From Aquipuribacter sp051216895 (GTDB lineage Bacteria > Actinomycetota > Actinomycetes > Actinomycetales > JBBAYJ01), in the NCBI RefSeq assembly GCF_051216895.1, contig NZ_JBPKAO010000003.1, positions 124,001 to 188,000 of the forward strand: DNA of 64,000 bases, read 5' to 3'. Positions 1 to 8,446 of this stretch are shown piece by piece. Position numbers and translations under genes: made by a program. The notes beneath the pieces were generated by a model. The model saw only the letters and a list, made by a program, of their open reading frames with translations, made no database searches and was not told the origin of the DNA. Every line of letters starts with the position of its first letter. The first letter of the stretch is position 1.

Positions 1-129
1 GACGGCCGCCATCAGGCCCACGCCGACGACCCCGGCCGCCAGGGTCGACGCCCGGCGTCCCGGCGGGGCGCCCTCGACGGTCATGGGCTCGTCGACGCGG
101 TGCCGCTCGGTTCCGCCTGCAGGGTCCAT
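1..129 (-). CDS. Partial gene: N-terminus of a possible membrane or secreted protein
   Basis: The reading frame runs leftward off the window edge. An ATG at 129 gives about 43 residues: a charged N-terminus, then a hydrophobic stretch (TLAAGVVGVGLMAAV) that looks like a signal anchor. A second in-frame ATG lies at 84, and the frame stays open up to the stop of the upstream gene at 298, so a GTG near 219 is also possible. It lies just downstream of the MMPL/YhgE genes on the same strand and may be the last gene of that operon. The family is not recognisable from this fragment. Confidence 0.45.
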   Translation of the reverse strand, partial: MDPAGGTERHRVDEPMTVEGAPPGRRASTLAAGVVGVGLMAAV

Positions 130-297
130 GCCCCCACCGTGCCCGCTGCGGCGCGGTCCACGCGTGCCGGCCGGGACCGGGTCGCCGGGGAGTCGGACCG
201 GCAGGGCCTCGATGTCCACCCGGCCGGCCAGCAGCGCGGCGCCGACGCGCCCCGGCCCGGGGTCGGCCGTGAAGGCGCGCTGAACGACCGGGGACGC

Positions 298-2568
298 TCA
301 GGCGGTCCGGGTCGTCAAGCGCCGTACCCGGGACGGCGCGACCGAGCGGACCCGCCGCACGGCGAGCACCGTGACGCCCAGCGCCGCCAGGGTCCAGACC
401 AGCAGCGTGGCCACGGCCGAGCCCGCCGCGTCGGCCAGCACGACCGCCCGCATCGCGTCGGCCGCGGCCGCCACGGGCGTCCAGCCCACGACGGTCCCGA
501 GCACCCCCGGTGCGGTGCCGACCAGGGCCACCGGCACGCTGAGCGCCAGCACGGCGGCCGACACCAGCCGTCCGGCCCCGCCCAGCCACGCGGCCAGGGC
601 CTGGTTCGCCGCGGCCAGGGCGAGCCCCACCACCAGCAGGACCGCGGCCACCACGAGCCCGCGGCCCGCGCCGAGGTCGAGCGTCAGGACGAGCACCAGC
701 GCGACCAGGACGGCCTGCACGAGCGCCACCGCGGCCGCCGGGGCGAACGCACGCAGCGTCAACGGCACCGAGCCCGAGCGGCTGCTCAGGGCGCGGACCG
801 GGACCGGTCGCAGGACGAGGAACGTGACGAGGGCCCCGATGCCGAGCGCGAGCACGGCCAGGTAGGCCAGGCCCCGCTCCTGCGTCGTCGCCGTCCCGGC
901 CGACGTCGTCCCCACCGGACCCGCGACCACGTCGGCCAGGCTCGCCCGCTGCGCCTCGTCGTAGACCGGCACCTGCTCGGCACCATCCGACAGCCCGGTG
1001 GCGAGCTGGTCGGCGCCGTCGGTCAGACCGCCGGCGCCCTCGGTCAGCCGGCCGGTGCCGGACGCGAGCTCGCCCGCCCCCTCGGCCGCACCGGTGGCGC
1101 CGTCGGCCAGCCGGCCGACGGCGGAGTCGACCTCACGCACCCCTTCGGCCAGCTGGGAGGTCCCCTCCGCCAGGGCCTGCGCCCCGTCGGCGGACCGCGC
1201 GATGCCGGACGCGAGGGCGGGGGTGCCGTCGGCCAGGGCCTCGGTGCCCTCGGCCAGCTGTCCGGCCCCGGCGGCCAGCTGCGACGTGCCGTCGGCCGCG
1301 GCCTGCGCGCCGTCGGCGGCCTCGCGGATGCCCTCGGGCAGCGGCGCGACCTCCTCGTCCAGCGCCGTCAGGCCGGCGGCGAGACCCCCCGTGGCCTCGG
1401 TCAGGTCCTGCGCGCCGCCCGCGACGCCGTCGGCGGTGGCGGCGAGCTGCGCCAGCAGGGTCGTGCACTCGGGGCTCGCGCCGACCTGGCAGGCGTCCAG
1501 GGCCTGCCCGGCCAGGGCGCTCACCCCGGCGGTGCCGGCAGCCAGACCACCGACGCCCTCGTCGACCGTCCCGGCCAGGCCGGCGAGCGTGCCCGTCCCC
1601 TCCGGCAGGGCGAGGACGCCGGCCGCCGCCTCGTCGAGCCCGTCGGCCAGCAGGCCGAGCTGGGTCGCGAGCTCGTCGGTCCCCGCCGCGACCCCGCCCG
1701 CGCCGTCGGCCAGGGCGCGGGTGTCGGCCGGCAGGCTGCTGGTGCCGTCACGCAGCTGGTCCAGACCGTCGGCCAGCGCCGCGGCGCCGTCCGCCCCGGC
1801 CCCGGCGCCGCCGGCCAGCTCACCGGTGCCGTCGGCCAGCTGCGACGTCCCGCTGCTCAGCTCGTCGAGGCCGGACGCCAACGAGTCCGCCCCCTCACCG
1901 GTCTGCGACAGCCCGTCGGTCAGCTGCCCGGCGCCGTCTCGCAGCTCGCCCGCCCCGCCGGCCGCCTCGGTCAACGAGGTGGCGACGTCGGAGAACCCGA
2001 CGTAGAGGTTGTCGACGTAGGTGGTGGTGAGCTCGTCGCCCAGGGTGGACGCGACCACGCCGCCGATGGCGCTGGCCACCGCGCTGTCGGCCACCGGGCC
2101 CTCGTCCGAGGTGGCCACGTCGATCGTGGCCGAGCTGGCGTCGTCCGGGTCCTCGGCGCCCAGCGACGTCGCCGCGGCGGAGAAGTCCTCGGGAATGGTG
2201 ACGACCGCGGCGTAGCGTCCGCTCGACAGCCCTTCCTCGGCCCCGGCCTCGTCGGTCAGGGTCCACGTGATGCCGGTCGGTGCCCCCTCGACCTCGATCG
2301 GCTCGCCGTCCAGCCCGACGCCGGCCGTCAGCGCGGCCACCACCTGGCGACCGAGCGGGACGAGCTCGCCGCCCACCTCCACGGGCTCGTCGAGGCTGAC
2401 GACCGCTGCCTCGATCCGGTTGAGGTCGTCGACCGGGTCGTACAACCCCCAGGCGAGGGCGGCGGTGACCAGCGCGGGGACCAGGGCCAGCCCGGCGACC
2501 CGGGCCGCGGTGCCGCGGCGGGACGAGAGGCGGCCGGTGGTCGGGCCGGACGTGGTGGAGCGGTTCAT
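298..2568 (-). CDS. YhgE/Pip-like membrane protein with LADG-type repeats
   Basis: 756 aa. One membrane segment lies near residues 25-45. A long extracellular part rich in repeated Leu-Ala-x-Gly and Ala-Asp-Gly units (about residues 195-525) is followed by about five or six membrane spans in the last 200 residues. This is the layout of the YhgE/Pip family (phage-infection-protein-like, ABC-2-type membrane fold), whose members often sit beside MMPL genes in actinobacteria. The start codon overlaps the stop of the upstream MMPL gene by 4 bp (ATGA), so the two are probably co-translated. A role in export or envelope assembly with the MMPL protein is inferred; no substrate can be read from the sequence. 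Confidence 0.85.
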   Translation of the reverse strand: MNRSTTSGPTTGRLSSRRGTAARVAGLALVPALVTAALAWGLYDPVDDLNRIEAAVVSLDEPVEVGGELVPLGRQVVAALTAGVGLDGEPIEVEGAPTGITWTLTDEAGAEEGLSSGRYAAVVTIPEDFSAAATSLGAEDPDDASSATIDVATSDEGPVADSAVASAIGGVVASTLGDELTTTYVDNLYVGFSDVATSLTEAAGGAGELRDGAGQLTDGLSQTGEGADSLASGLDELSSGTSQLADGTGELAGGAGAGADGAAALADGLDQLRDGTSSLPADTRALADGAGGVAAGTDELATQLGLLADGLDEAAAGVLALPEGTGTLAGLAGTVDEGVGGLAAGTAGVSALAGQALDACQVGASPECTTLLAQLAATADGVAGGAQDLTEATGGLAAGLTALDEEVAPLPEGIREAADGAQAAADGTSQLAAGAGQLAEGTEALADGTPALASGIARSADGAQALAEGTSQLAEGVREVDSAVGRLADGATGAAEGAGELASGTGRLTEGAGGLTDGADQLATGLSDGAEQVPVYDEAQRASLADVVAGPVGTTSAGTATTQERGLAYLAVLALGIGALVTFLVLRPVPVRALSSRSGSVPLTLRAFAPAAAVALVQAVLVALVLVLTLDLGAGRGLVVAAVLLVVGLALAAANQALAAWLGGAGRLVSAAVLALSVPVALVGTAPGVLGTVVGWTPVAAAADAMRAVVLADAAGSAVATLLVWTLAALGVTVLAVRRVRSVAPSRVRRLTTRTA

Positions 2569-5522
2569 GAGCGGGGACCTCCGACGGTCTGGAGCCGGGC
2601 GTCGTCGGCGAGGACGTCGTCCGAGGGTGCGTCGTCGACGAGCGGCGACAGGTCCAGGTAGGTGACGGGGACGTCGACGGGCAGGGCGAGGCCGTCCGCC
2701 TCGTACGAGGCGACGGTGACGACGGCCGTGGTGCCGCGGGTCAGGCAGGCCTCGGCGAGCCGGTCCAGGACCGCCTGGCGGACCTCGGGCGAGCCGGCCT
2801 GCTCGAGGTTCTCGACCACCACGACGACCGGCGGACGCGGTCCGGACACGGCCACGGTGACGGCGACCTCGAGGTCGTCCTCCTCCACGGCGCGGACCAG
2901 GGCGACGGCGCGTCGGGCGGAGGCCGCCTGCTGCGGCAGGACCGCGCCGGCGACCTTGACGGCGCCGTAGGTGGGCGGCGTCCGGCCGGCCACCACCATC
3001 GCCAGGGTGGTCCGGGCGGCCCGGTCGCCACCGACGGCCAGGAGCAGGCTGCCGGGGGCGGCGAGGGCGGACACCGGTCCGAGCAGGGTGCGGTCGCCGG
3101 TGCGGTCGACGTCACGGACCTCGACCTCGCCCAGGTACACGCCCGGTCCGGCGCCGGGGGGGGGGGAGGGGGGGGGGGGGGGGGGGAGGGGGGACACCGG
3201 TCCGGGCAGGGTGTGGTAGCCGGTGCGGTCGACGTCACGGACCTCGACCTCGCCCGGGGACACGCCCGGTCCGGCGCCGGGCTCGGGCCAGTCCGCCAGC
3301 GAGAGCTGGTGCGTGAGGCCCTCGCCCTCGACGTCGAAGCTCGGCAGCCGCCGGTCCAGCCAGGCGGGCAGCCACCACGCCCGCTCCCCCAGCAGCGTCA
3401 TGACGGCGGGGATCAGGGTCATCCGGACGACGAACGCGTCGACGAACACCCCGACCGCGAGCCCGAGCGCGATGGGCTGCAGCGTGGCGTCCCCCTCGGG
3501 CACGAACGCGGCGAAGACGGCGAACATGATGACCGCGGCCGCCGCCACGACCTTGGCCGCCGAGGTGAACCCGGTGCGGACGGCGTCGCGGGCGTCCTCG
3601 CCGTGCACCCAGTGCTCGCGCATCCGCGAGACCAGGAAGACCTGGTAGTCCATGGCCAGGCCGAACAGGATGCCCAGCAGCAGGATCGGCATGAAGCTGA
3701 TGACGGGCCCCAGGGCCACGGTGTGCAGCGGGCCCTCGAGCCAGCCCCACTGGTAGACCGCGACGACCGCGCCGAGCGCGGCCCCGATGGACAGCAGGTA
3801 GCCGACCGCGGCCGTCACGGGGACCCAGATCGACCGGAACACCATGGCCAGCAGGACCAGCGACAGCCCGACGACGAGCAGCACGAACGGCAGCAGGGCC
3901 CGCAGCAACCGGTCGGAGATGTCGATGGCCACGGCCGTGGCGCCGGTGACGGCGATCTCCACCCCGAGCTCGTCGGCGAGGGGCTCGCGCAGGTCACGGA
4001 TGTCCTGCACCAGCCGGCGGGTCTCGTCGGAGGCCGGCGCGCCCTCGGGGACGACCTGGACGATCATGGTGTCGGCGCCCTCGTTGGGGGTGGCGAGCGG
4101 CACGGCGGCCACCCCGTCCAGGGCCTCGATCCGCTCCTGGACGTCGGCGACGAGGCCGAGCGGGTCGGTGCTGGCCACGATGTCGCCCGTCACGATGAGC
4201 GGACCGTTGAACCCGGCCCCGAACTCGTCGCTGAGCAGGTCGTAGGTGGTGCGGGCCGGGGTGTCGGCCGCCGCGGTCCCCGCGTCGGGCAGGGCCAGAC
4301 GCAGGTCCAGGGCGGGCAGCGCCGCGACGAGCAGGCCGGCGGTCAGGACGACGACGGTGACCAGGGGCCGCCAGGTGACGACGGCCAGCCAACGACCGGC
4401 GGGTCCACCGGCGCGGCGGACGGCGTGGTCGCGGCCCGGGTGGTCGGGGGCCTCGGCGTCGGCCGCGGGGCCCGGGCGGCGGCCACGGCGGGAGCCCCGG
4501 GGGCGGGGGGTGAGCCGGTGGCCGGCCATCCCCATGAAGCCCGGCAGCAGGGTGAGGGCGACCATCACCGCGACGGCGACGGCCAGCGCCGCCGAGACGC
4601 CCATGACGGTGAGGAACGGGATCTGCGCGACCGACAGGCCGGCCAGGGCGATCATCACGGTGAGCCCGGCGAACACCACCGCCGAGCCGGCGGTCGCCAC
4701 GGCCCGCCCGGTCGACTCCTCCGGGTCCATGCCCTCCCCCAGCTGGTCGCGGTGCCGGGCCAGGACGAACAGGGAGTAGTCGATGCCGACCGCGATGCCG
4801 ATCATGACCGCGAGCAGGGGGGCCGTGCTCGACAGCTCGATCACGACGGTCGAGGCGAACACCAGGGCCATCGCGACGCCGACCCCGACGAGCGCGACCA
4901 CGATGGGCATGCCGGCCGCGAGCAGCGAGCCGAGCGTGAGGGTCAGGACGACGGCGGCCACGGCCAGACCGACGAGCTCGACCCAGCTGAGCGCCACGGT
5001 CTGCGCGGCGAACGCGTCACCGCCGGCGACCCAGGTCACCTCCGGCCCCGACGCGTCGGCCACCACCGCGGACAGCTCGTCGCGCAGCTGGTCGGTGACC
5101 CCGTCCTGGTTGACGTCCAGCTGGGCGGTCAGCAGCAGGGTGTCCCGGTCGTCGGATACCTGCGCGTCCTCGCTCAGGGTGCCGTCGGCGGTCAACGGGC
5201 TGAGCACGGCGGCGACGGCGTCCACGGCCTCGACCTGCTCGACCACCTGCTCGACCGAGCGCAGCACCGCCTCGTCGTCCAGACCGCCCTCGGCGCGGGC
5301 GACCAGCTGCACGGAAGCCCCGCTGACCTGCGGGAACGTGGCCCCGAGCCGGTCCAGCGCCTCCTGGGACTCGGTGCCGGGGATCGAGAAGGCGTTGCTC
5401 GTGCCCTGGTTCAGGGTCAGCGCCGCGGTGCCGGCCCCGCCGAGCACGAGCAGCCAGACCAGCAGCACGACGCGCCAGCGCCGGTGGGCGAGGCGGCCGA
5501 AGGAGTACAGGAGCGACGACAT
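2565..5522 (-). CDS. MMPL/RND family transporter with a degenerate ABC-ATPase-like C-terminus
   Basis: 985 aa as assembled. Two repeats of the MMPL layout are visible: an N-terminal helix and periplasmic loop, a membrane block about residues 175-330, a second loop, and a second membrane block about 520-690. Such pumps use the proton gradient to export lipids or hydrophobic compounds. The last 200 residues resemble an ABC nucleotide-binding domain whose P-loop is lost (GGDRAARTTLA in place of GxxGxGKT). Between the two lies a Pro-rich linker encoded by poly-G, flanked by two near-identical 29-residue segments; this part is probably an assembly artefact, and the real protein would be about 41 residues shorter. 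It is led by a TetR gene and followed by YhgE. Confidence 0.88.
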   Translation of the reverse strand: MSSLLYSFGRLAHRRWRVVLLVWLLVLGGAGTAALTLNQGTSNAFSIPGTESQEALDRLGATFPQVSGASVQLVARAEGGLDDEAVLRSVEQVVEQVEAVDAVAAVLSPLTADGTLSEDAQVSDDRDTLLLTAQLDVNQDGVTDQLRDELSAVVADASGPEVTWVAGGDAFAAQTVALSWVELVGLAVAAVVLTLTLGSLLAAGMPIVVALVGVGVAMALVFASTVVIELSSTAPLLAVMIGIAVGIDYSLFVLARHRDQLGEGMDPEESTGRAVATAGSAVVFAGLTVMIALAGLSVAQIPFLTVMGVSAALAVAVAVMVALTLLPGFMGMAGHRLTPRPRGSRRGRRPGPAADAEAPDHPGRDHAVRRAGGPAGRWLAVVTWRPLVTVVVLTAGLLVAALPALDLRLALPDAGTAAADTPARTTYDLLSDEFGAGFNGPLIVTGDIVASTDPLGLVADVQERIEALDGVAAVPLATPNEGADTMIVQVVPEGAPASDETRRLVQDIRDLREPLADELGVEIAVTGATAVAIDISDRLLRALLPFVLLVVGLSLVLLAMVFRSIWVPVTAAVGYLLSIGAALGAVVAVYQWGWLEGPLHTVALGPVISFMPILLLGILFGLAMDYQVFLVSRMREHWVHGEDARDAVRTGFTSAAKVVAAAAVIMFAVFAAFVPEGDATLQPIALGLAVGVFVDAFVVRMTLIPAVMTLLGERAWWLPAWLDRRLPSFDVEGEGLTHQLSLADWPEPGAGPGVSPGEVEVRDVDRTGYHTLPGPVSPLPPPPPPSPPPGAGPGVYLGEVEVRDVDRTGDRTLLGPVSALAAPGSLLLAVGGDRAARTTLAMVVAGRTPPTYGAVKVAGAVLPQQAASARRAVALVRAVEEDDLEVAVTVAVSGPRPPVVVVVENLEQAGSPEVRQAVLDRLAEACLTRGTTAVVTVASYEADGLALPVDVPVTYLDLSPLVDDAPSDDVLADDARLQTVGGPRS
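3071..3280. repeat. 87-bp direct duplication separated by a poly-G tract; probable assembly join
   Basis: Bases 3071-3157 and 3194-3280 are near-identical copies (a few substitutions near GAGCAG/GGGCAG and CAGGTAC/CGGGGAC). About 36 bases that are almost all G lie between them. The offset is 123 bp, a multiple of three, so the MMPL frame survives. A similar poly-G run ends the contig before the N gap at 7003, which points to unmerged contig ends. Confidence 0.75.
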
Positions 5523-5624
5523 GGCTGTCCTCGGAGGTGCGGGCCGCGAGGCGGCGGGTGGGGGTGCGGGTCAGGACGTGCGGCTCGGGACGGGCAGCTC
5601 AGGGGTGCGGCTCGGGGGTGCGGC

Positions 5625-6239
5625 TCAGGCGGTGGCGGGGGCACCGAGGACGTCGTGGGCGATCTCGACCACGAGGTCGTGCACCTGCCCGGTCGTCAGG
5701 TCGAACACGGGCGCGTCGGGGGTGATGGTGAGCATCGCGGCGTTGGCCACGAGCTGGATCGCGAGGACCGCCCGCAGCTGGTCGCGACCGTCGCTGAGCC
5801 CCACGGTCATGTCCTGGATGAAGACGGTGGCCTGGTCCTGGAGCCGTGCGGCGTGCGGCAGGTCGGAGCCGGCGCGCAGCGCCTCGAGCATGAGCAGCAC
5901 CCCGCCCGGGTGGGCGAACGCCGCCGAGGCCATCGTCGCGACGGCGTCGGCCCGGCGCTCCTGGCCCCGCCCGGCGACCTGCTGCCGCAGCTGCTCCAGC
6001 GCCTGCGCGATGCGGTCGACGACCGCGTCGTACAGGGCCTGCTTGGACGGGAACCGGCGCAGCAGCCCGGTCTTGGAGTAGCCCACGGCGTCGGCGACCT
6101 GCTGCACGGACGTACCGGCGAAGCCGTGCCGGGCGAAGACCTCCGCCGCCGTGTCCAGGATGGCGGCGTCGATCTCGTCGGGCGTCGGGCGGACCGCGCG
6201 CGCGGCTGTCCGGACCAGCTCGGTGTCGTTTGCGACCAT
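5625..6239 (-). CDS. TetR family transcriptional regulator
   Basis: 204 aa from the ATG at 6239; the open frame upstream has no helix-turn-helix-like content, so this start is preferred. The N-terminal helix-turn-helix is clear: an AAEVFARHGFAGTSVQQVA segment, then VGYSKTGLLRRFPSKQALY, the usual TetR recognition-helix layout. The C-terminal half is a ligand-binding domain of unknown specificity. About 100 bp downstream lies the MMPL gene on the same strand, so this protein most likely represses its own operon including MMPL and YhgE. A palindrome just upstream of its start is the obvious operator candidate. Confidence 0.9.
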   Translation of the reverse strand: MVANDTELVRTAARAVRPTPDEIDAAILDTAAEVFARHGFAGTSVQQVADAVGYSKTGLLRRFPSKQALYDAVVDRIAQALEQLRQQVAGRGQERRADAVATMASAAFAHPGGVLLMLEALRAGSDLPHAARLQDQATVFIQDMTVGLSDGRDQLRAVLAIQLVANAAMLTITPDAPVFDLTTGQVHDLVVEIAHDVLGAPATA

Positions 6240-6253
6240 GATGGTCTCAGGGT

Positions 6254-6268
6254 GGACCGATCTGGTCC
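6254..6268. promoter_or_regulatory. Candidate TetR operator palindrome
   Basis: GGACCGATCTGGTCC has perfect 5-bp arms around a near-symmetrical centre and lies 15 bp upstream of the TetR ATG, in the gap shared with the divergent sulfurtransferase gene. Its position suits autoregulation. This is inferred from symmetry only. Confidence 0.45.
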
Positions 6269-6325
6269 GGGGGGCAAATCGGTTCGCGGGGGTCACCCGG
6301 TCGGCGGCGGCCCGCCGGTCGTAGC

Positions 6326-7352
6326 GTGGGCACCGTGACCACGCTCCCCCCACCGGTGGTCGGTGCCGCCGACCTCCCGGACCTGCGGCCCTCCCCCGTT
6401 CTCGTCGACGTGCGCTGGTACCTGGACGGCCGCTCCGGGACGGCGGCCTTCGAGCAGGCCCACCTGCCCGGGGCGGTGTTCCTCGACCTGGAGCGGTGGC
6501 TGACCGGACCGGGCGGGCCCGACGACGGCCGGCACCCGTTGCCCTCGCCGGAGCACTTCACCGACGGGCTCGCGGCCGCCGGGATCGGTGACGAGGACCT
6601 GGTGGTGGCCTACGACGACGCCGGTGGCCGCGTGGCGGCCCGGCTGGTGTGGCTGCTGCGGGCCACCGGCCGGCGCGCCGCCCTGCTCGACGGCGGGACC
6701 GCGGCGTGGCCGGGGCCCTGGGAGCAGGGTGAGGTGCACCGCGCGCGCACCTCGCCCGAGGTCCGGCCCTGGCCGCAGGACCTGCTGGTCGACCTGGCCG
6801 GCGCGACCGACGGTCGCCCGGTCCTGCTGGACGCCCGCGAGGCCGGCCGGTACCGGGGTGAGCACGAGCCCGTGGACCCACGACCCGGCCACGTCCCCGG
6901 TGCGGTGCACCTGCCGGCGTCGGCCGCCCTGGAACCCGACGGCCGGCTGCGGCCGCCCGAGGCGCTGCGGGCGGCGTTCGAGCGGGTCGGGGGGGGGGGG
7001 GGNNNNNNNNNNNNNNNNNNNNNNNNNNNNNNNNNNNNNNNNNNNNNNNNNNNNNNNNNNNNNNNNNNNNNNNNNNNNNNNNNNNNNNNNNNNNNNNNNN
7101 NNNNNNNNNNNNNNNNNNNNNNNNNNNNNNNNNNNNNNNNNNNNNNNNNNNNNNNNNNNNNNNNNNNNNNNNNNNNNNNNNNNNNNNNNCGCCGAGGTGG
7201 TCGCGTCCTGCGGCTCCGGGGTCACGGCCTGCTTCACCCTGCTGGTCCGCGAGCACGCCGGCCTGCCCGCGGGGCGGCTGTGGCCCGGCTCCTACTCCGG
7301 CTGGACCGCTGACCCCGACCGCCCCGTCGTCATCGGGGACGCGCCGCACTGA
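6326..7352 (+). CDS. Sulfurtransferase (two rhodanese domains), interrupted by an assembly gap
   Basis: The N-terminal rhodanese domain starts at GTG 6326 or GTG 6335 and contains LVDVRWYLDG and AHLPGAVFLDLERW, typical of thiosulfate/3-mercaptopyruvate sulfurtransferases. The second domain begins about residue 165 (VLLDAREAGRYRGE). The gap 7003-7189 hides its middle. Downstream, the frame resumes with CGSGVTAC, the active-site loop carrying the catalytic cysteine, and ends at 7352. The two halves are in different frames across the N run, because the gap length is an estimate and the poly-G before it is unreliable. The real gene is probably intact. It is divergent from the TetR gene. Confidence 0.85.
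6990..7189. other. Poly-G run followed by an assembly gap of 187 N
   Basis: A run of about 13 G ends at 7002 and is followed by N from 7003 to 7189. The run matches no expected rhodanese codons and resembles the dark-cycle poly-G of two-colour sequencing. No biology should be read from it. Confidence 0.9.
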
Positions 7353-7393
7353 CGACGCACTGACGACGGGGCCGCACCGGGGGCCGGTGCCGG

Positions 7394-8446
7394 TCAGGCC
7401 TGGACCGTCACCGCCCGAGAGGGCGACACCGAGGCGAGGATCTCCACCTGGGGCACCAGGCGCCGGAGCACATCGGCCAGGGTCACGACCCCGACGAGGC
7501 GGCCCTGCTCCATCACGACCGCGAGGTGGGTGCTGGTCAGACGCATCTGCGACAGCGCCTCGTGGACCGGCAGGTCCGCCGACAGCTCGAACGGCTCCCG
7601 GACGAGCTCCTCGACGCCCTGCTCCGGGTCCATCGCCAGGGTGTCGCGCACGTGCACGACACCGGTGACGACCGTCCCGTCCCCGATGAGGATCCGCAGG
7701 TGCCCGGAGCGCTGGGTCGCGGCCTGGACGTCGGCCACGGTCGCCCCGTGCGGCACCGAGGTGGCGACGGCGTCGGTCCGGAGCAGGTCGCGCACCTGCA
7801 GGTCCTGCAGCTCCAGCGCCCCTCGCAGCTGCGAGGAGTACTCCTGGTCCAGCACGCCGGCGTCCGCGGAGTGCTCGACCAGCTGTCGCAAGGAGTCCGG
7901 CGTGTGACCGGTGGCGACCTGGTTGGCGGGGTCGACCCCGACCCGACGCAGGCACCAGTTGGCGGCCTCGTTGAGGGCGGTGAGCAGCGGCCGGGTGAGC
8001 CACATGAAGCCACGCATCGGGATCGACAGCATGGTGGCGGACCTCTCGGGGTGGGCGATGGCCCACGACTTCGGCGCCATCTCGCCCACCACCAGGTGCA
8101 GGAACGTCACGATGACCAGCGCCAGCGCGAACCCGGCCACCCCGGCGACCCAGTCCGGACCGCCGAGCCCGGCGATCCACGGGGTCAGGGAGTACTGCAC
8201 GGCCGGCTTGGTGATGGCCCCGAGCGCCAGCGCGCAGACGGTGATGCCGAGCTGGGAGCCGGCCAGCAGCACCGTCAGCTCCGAGGAGGACCGCAGGGCG
8301 GCCCGGGCGGCGGCGCTGCTGGGCGCGGCGTCCTCCAGCCGGCTCCGGCGGGCGGCCAGCAGGGCGAACTCCACGGCCACGAAGAACGCGCTGGCGGCGA
8401 TGATGACGGTGGTGATGAGGGCGATCAGCCACGGGTCGTCGGTCAT
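7394..8446 (-). CDS. CNNM/CorC-type membrane protein (DUF21 + CBS), shorter partner
   Basis: 350 aa. Residues 1-180 form the DUF21 (CNNM) membrane domain with about four hydrophobic segments and the family motif VVGEMAPKSWAIAHPE. A CBS pair follows at about 205-335 (RILIGDGTVVTGVVHVRD; VVMEQGRLVGVVTLADVL). It lacks the CorC_HlyC C-terminal domain. The family is linked to magnesium or cobalt efflux or homeostasis; older names call it hemolysin-like. Its ATG overlaps the stop of the longer paralogue upstream by 4 bp (8443-8446), so the two proteins are probably made together and may form a heteromer. Confidence 0.9.
   Translation of the reverse strand: MTDDPWLIALITTVIIAASAFFVAVEFALLAARRSRLEDAAPSSAAARAALRSSSELTVLLAGSQLGITVCALALGAITKPAVQYSLTPWIAGLGGPDWVAGVAGFALALVIVTFLHLVVGEMAPKSWAIAHPERSATMLSIPMRGFMWLTRPLLTALNEAANWCLRRVGVDPANQVATGHTPDSLRQLVEHSADAGVLDQEYSSQLRGALELQDLQVRDLLRTDAVATSVPHGATVADVQAATQRSGHLRILIGDGTVVTGVVHVRDTLAMDPEQGVEELVREPFELSADLPVHEALSQMRLTSTHLAVVMEQGRLVGVVTLADVLRRLVPQVEILASVSPSRAVTVQA

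Noticed and set aside
3156..3193. Poly-G tract as a real Pro-rich linker or G-quadruplex
   Set aside because: The flanking duplication and the same run at the N gap point to an artefact.
3213..6338. Very long plus-strand open frame opposite MMPL and TetR
   Set aside because: Gln/Arg/His-rich translation without domains; an antisense shadow of GC-rich codons.
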